From an uncultured Bacillaceae bacterium (lineage in GTDB: Bacteria > Bacillota > Bacilli > Bacillales > Alkalibacillaceae), in contig CALGNY010000228.1 in assembly GCA_937958375.1 (NCBI GenBank), positions 1 through 22,411 on the forward strand: a stretch of 22,411 bases of DNA. The letters run 5' to 3'. Made by a program: the position numbers and the translations under genes. The notes under the pieces were generated by a model, which made no database searches, was not told where the DNA came from, and was given only the letters and a program-made list of their open reading frames with translations. Positions 22,254 through 22,411 of this stretch are shown here, one piece after another; position 1 is the stretch's first letter, and every line of letters starts with the position of its first letter.

Positions 22254-22411
22254 CAGTTGGGTTGCGGTTTTCAACAGTTGGACTGCGTTTATTGACTGTC
22301 AGAGTGCGTTTATCAGTAGTTGGACTGCGTTATCGACAGGCAGGCTAAGTTTATCGGCAGTTACAACGCGGTTATCGACAGTCAGACTGAGTTTATCGGC
22401 AGTTACAACGC
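22254..22411. repeat. Second 21-bp period array, core CAGTTGGACTGCGTTTATCG, continuing past the window
   Basis: Eight units start at 22254, 22275, 22296, 22317, 22337, 22358, 22379 and 22400, spaced 21 bp (once 20). The unit is roughly CAGTTGGACTGCGTTTATCG with variation (CAGT/CTGT/CAGG; ACTGCG/ACAACGC; TTTATC/GTTATC). The last two pairs show a 42-bp higher-order unit: a 22-bp stretch starting AGTTTATCGGC is identical at 22348-22369 and 22390-22411. The array is intergenic upstream of era and runs off the right edge. There is no resemblance to CRISPR repeats. Confidence 0.88.

Overview
The window is a Bacillota chromosome segment, almost certainly from a member of the Bacillaceae. Base composition is fairly AT-rich, Shine-Dalgarno sequences are strong (GGAGG type), and the gene order follows the Bacillus subtilis yqf/dnaG-sigA region closely: ispG, yqfX, yqfT, nfo, cshB, ispH, [insert], yqfO (Nif3), trmK, cccA, sigA, dnaG, ppsR, ccpN, [glyQS absent], recO, yqzL, era. 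Nearly every protein in that backbone is a housekeeping protein of normal length with intact motifs. I saw no tRNA, rRNA, CRISPR array, insertion sequence or prophage gene.

Layout. 1-1228 (minus strand): a partial Na/Pi cotransporter cut by the left edge, with repeated T(T/C)TACA sites upstream that resemble PhoP boxes, and a short NfeD-type membrane protein. 1429-6917: isoprenoid genes ispG and ispH (plus strand), DNA repair gene nfo and RNA helicase cshB (minus strand), and two small Bacillus-conserved genes. 6918-7542: a 625-bp gene-free stretch holding a degenerate array with a 20-21 bp period, including a 92-bp higher-order duplication. 7543-12224 (minus strand): a guanine-nucleotide block, guaB (IMP dehydrogenase), guaA (GMP synthetase), then a second full-length but catalytically degenerate GuaA paralog behind an intrinsic terminator. 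12330-18189 (minus strand): nif3, trmK, cccA, an unknown membrane protein, sigA and dnaG. 18585-22082 (minus strand): ppsR, ccpN, recO, yqzL and era. 22254-22411: a second array with a 21-bp period but a different motif, running off the right edge.

How the genes work together. The guaB-guaA pair carries out the two steps from IMP to GMP. dnaG and sigA form the classic macromolecular-synthesis pair. ccpN and ppsR form the gluconeogenesis-control pair known from B. subtilis. era, yqzL and recO form a probable operon. ispG and ispH are the last two enzymes of the MEP isoprenoid pathway.

The best candidate for something undescribed is the GuaA paralog at 7543-9048. It keeps the glutamine amidotransferase triad and the overall GuaA length, but it has lost the ATP-pyrophosphatase P-loop, the XMP-binding segment and the C-terminal active-site tail, while its reading frame stays open. 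Next in interest are the two period-21 arrays, the Pho-like promoter of the phosphate transporter, and the inverted-repeat-rich 395-bp leader upstream of dnaG-sigA. All of this was read by eye: family assignments rest on recognised motifs and synteny, not on database searches.
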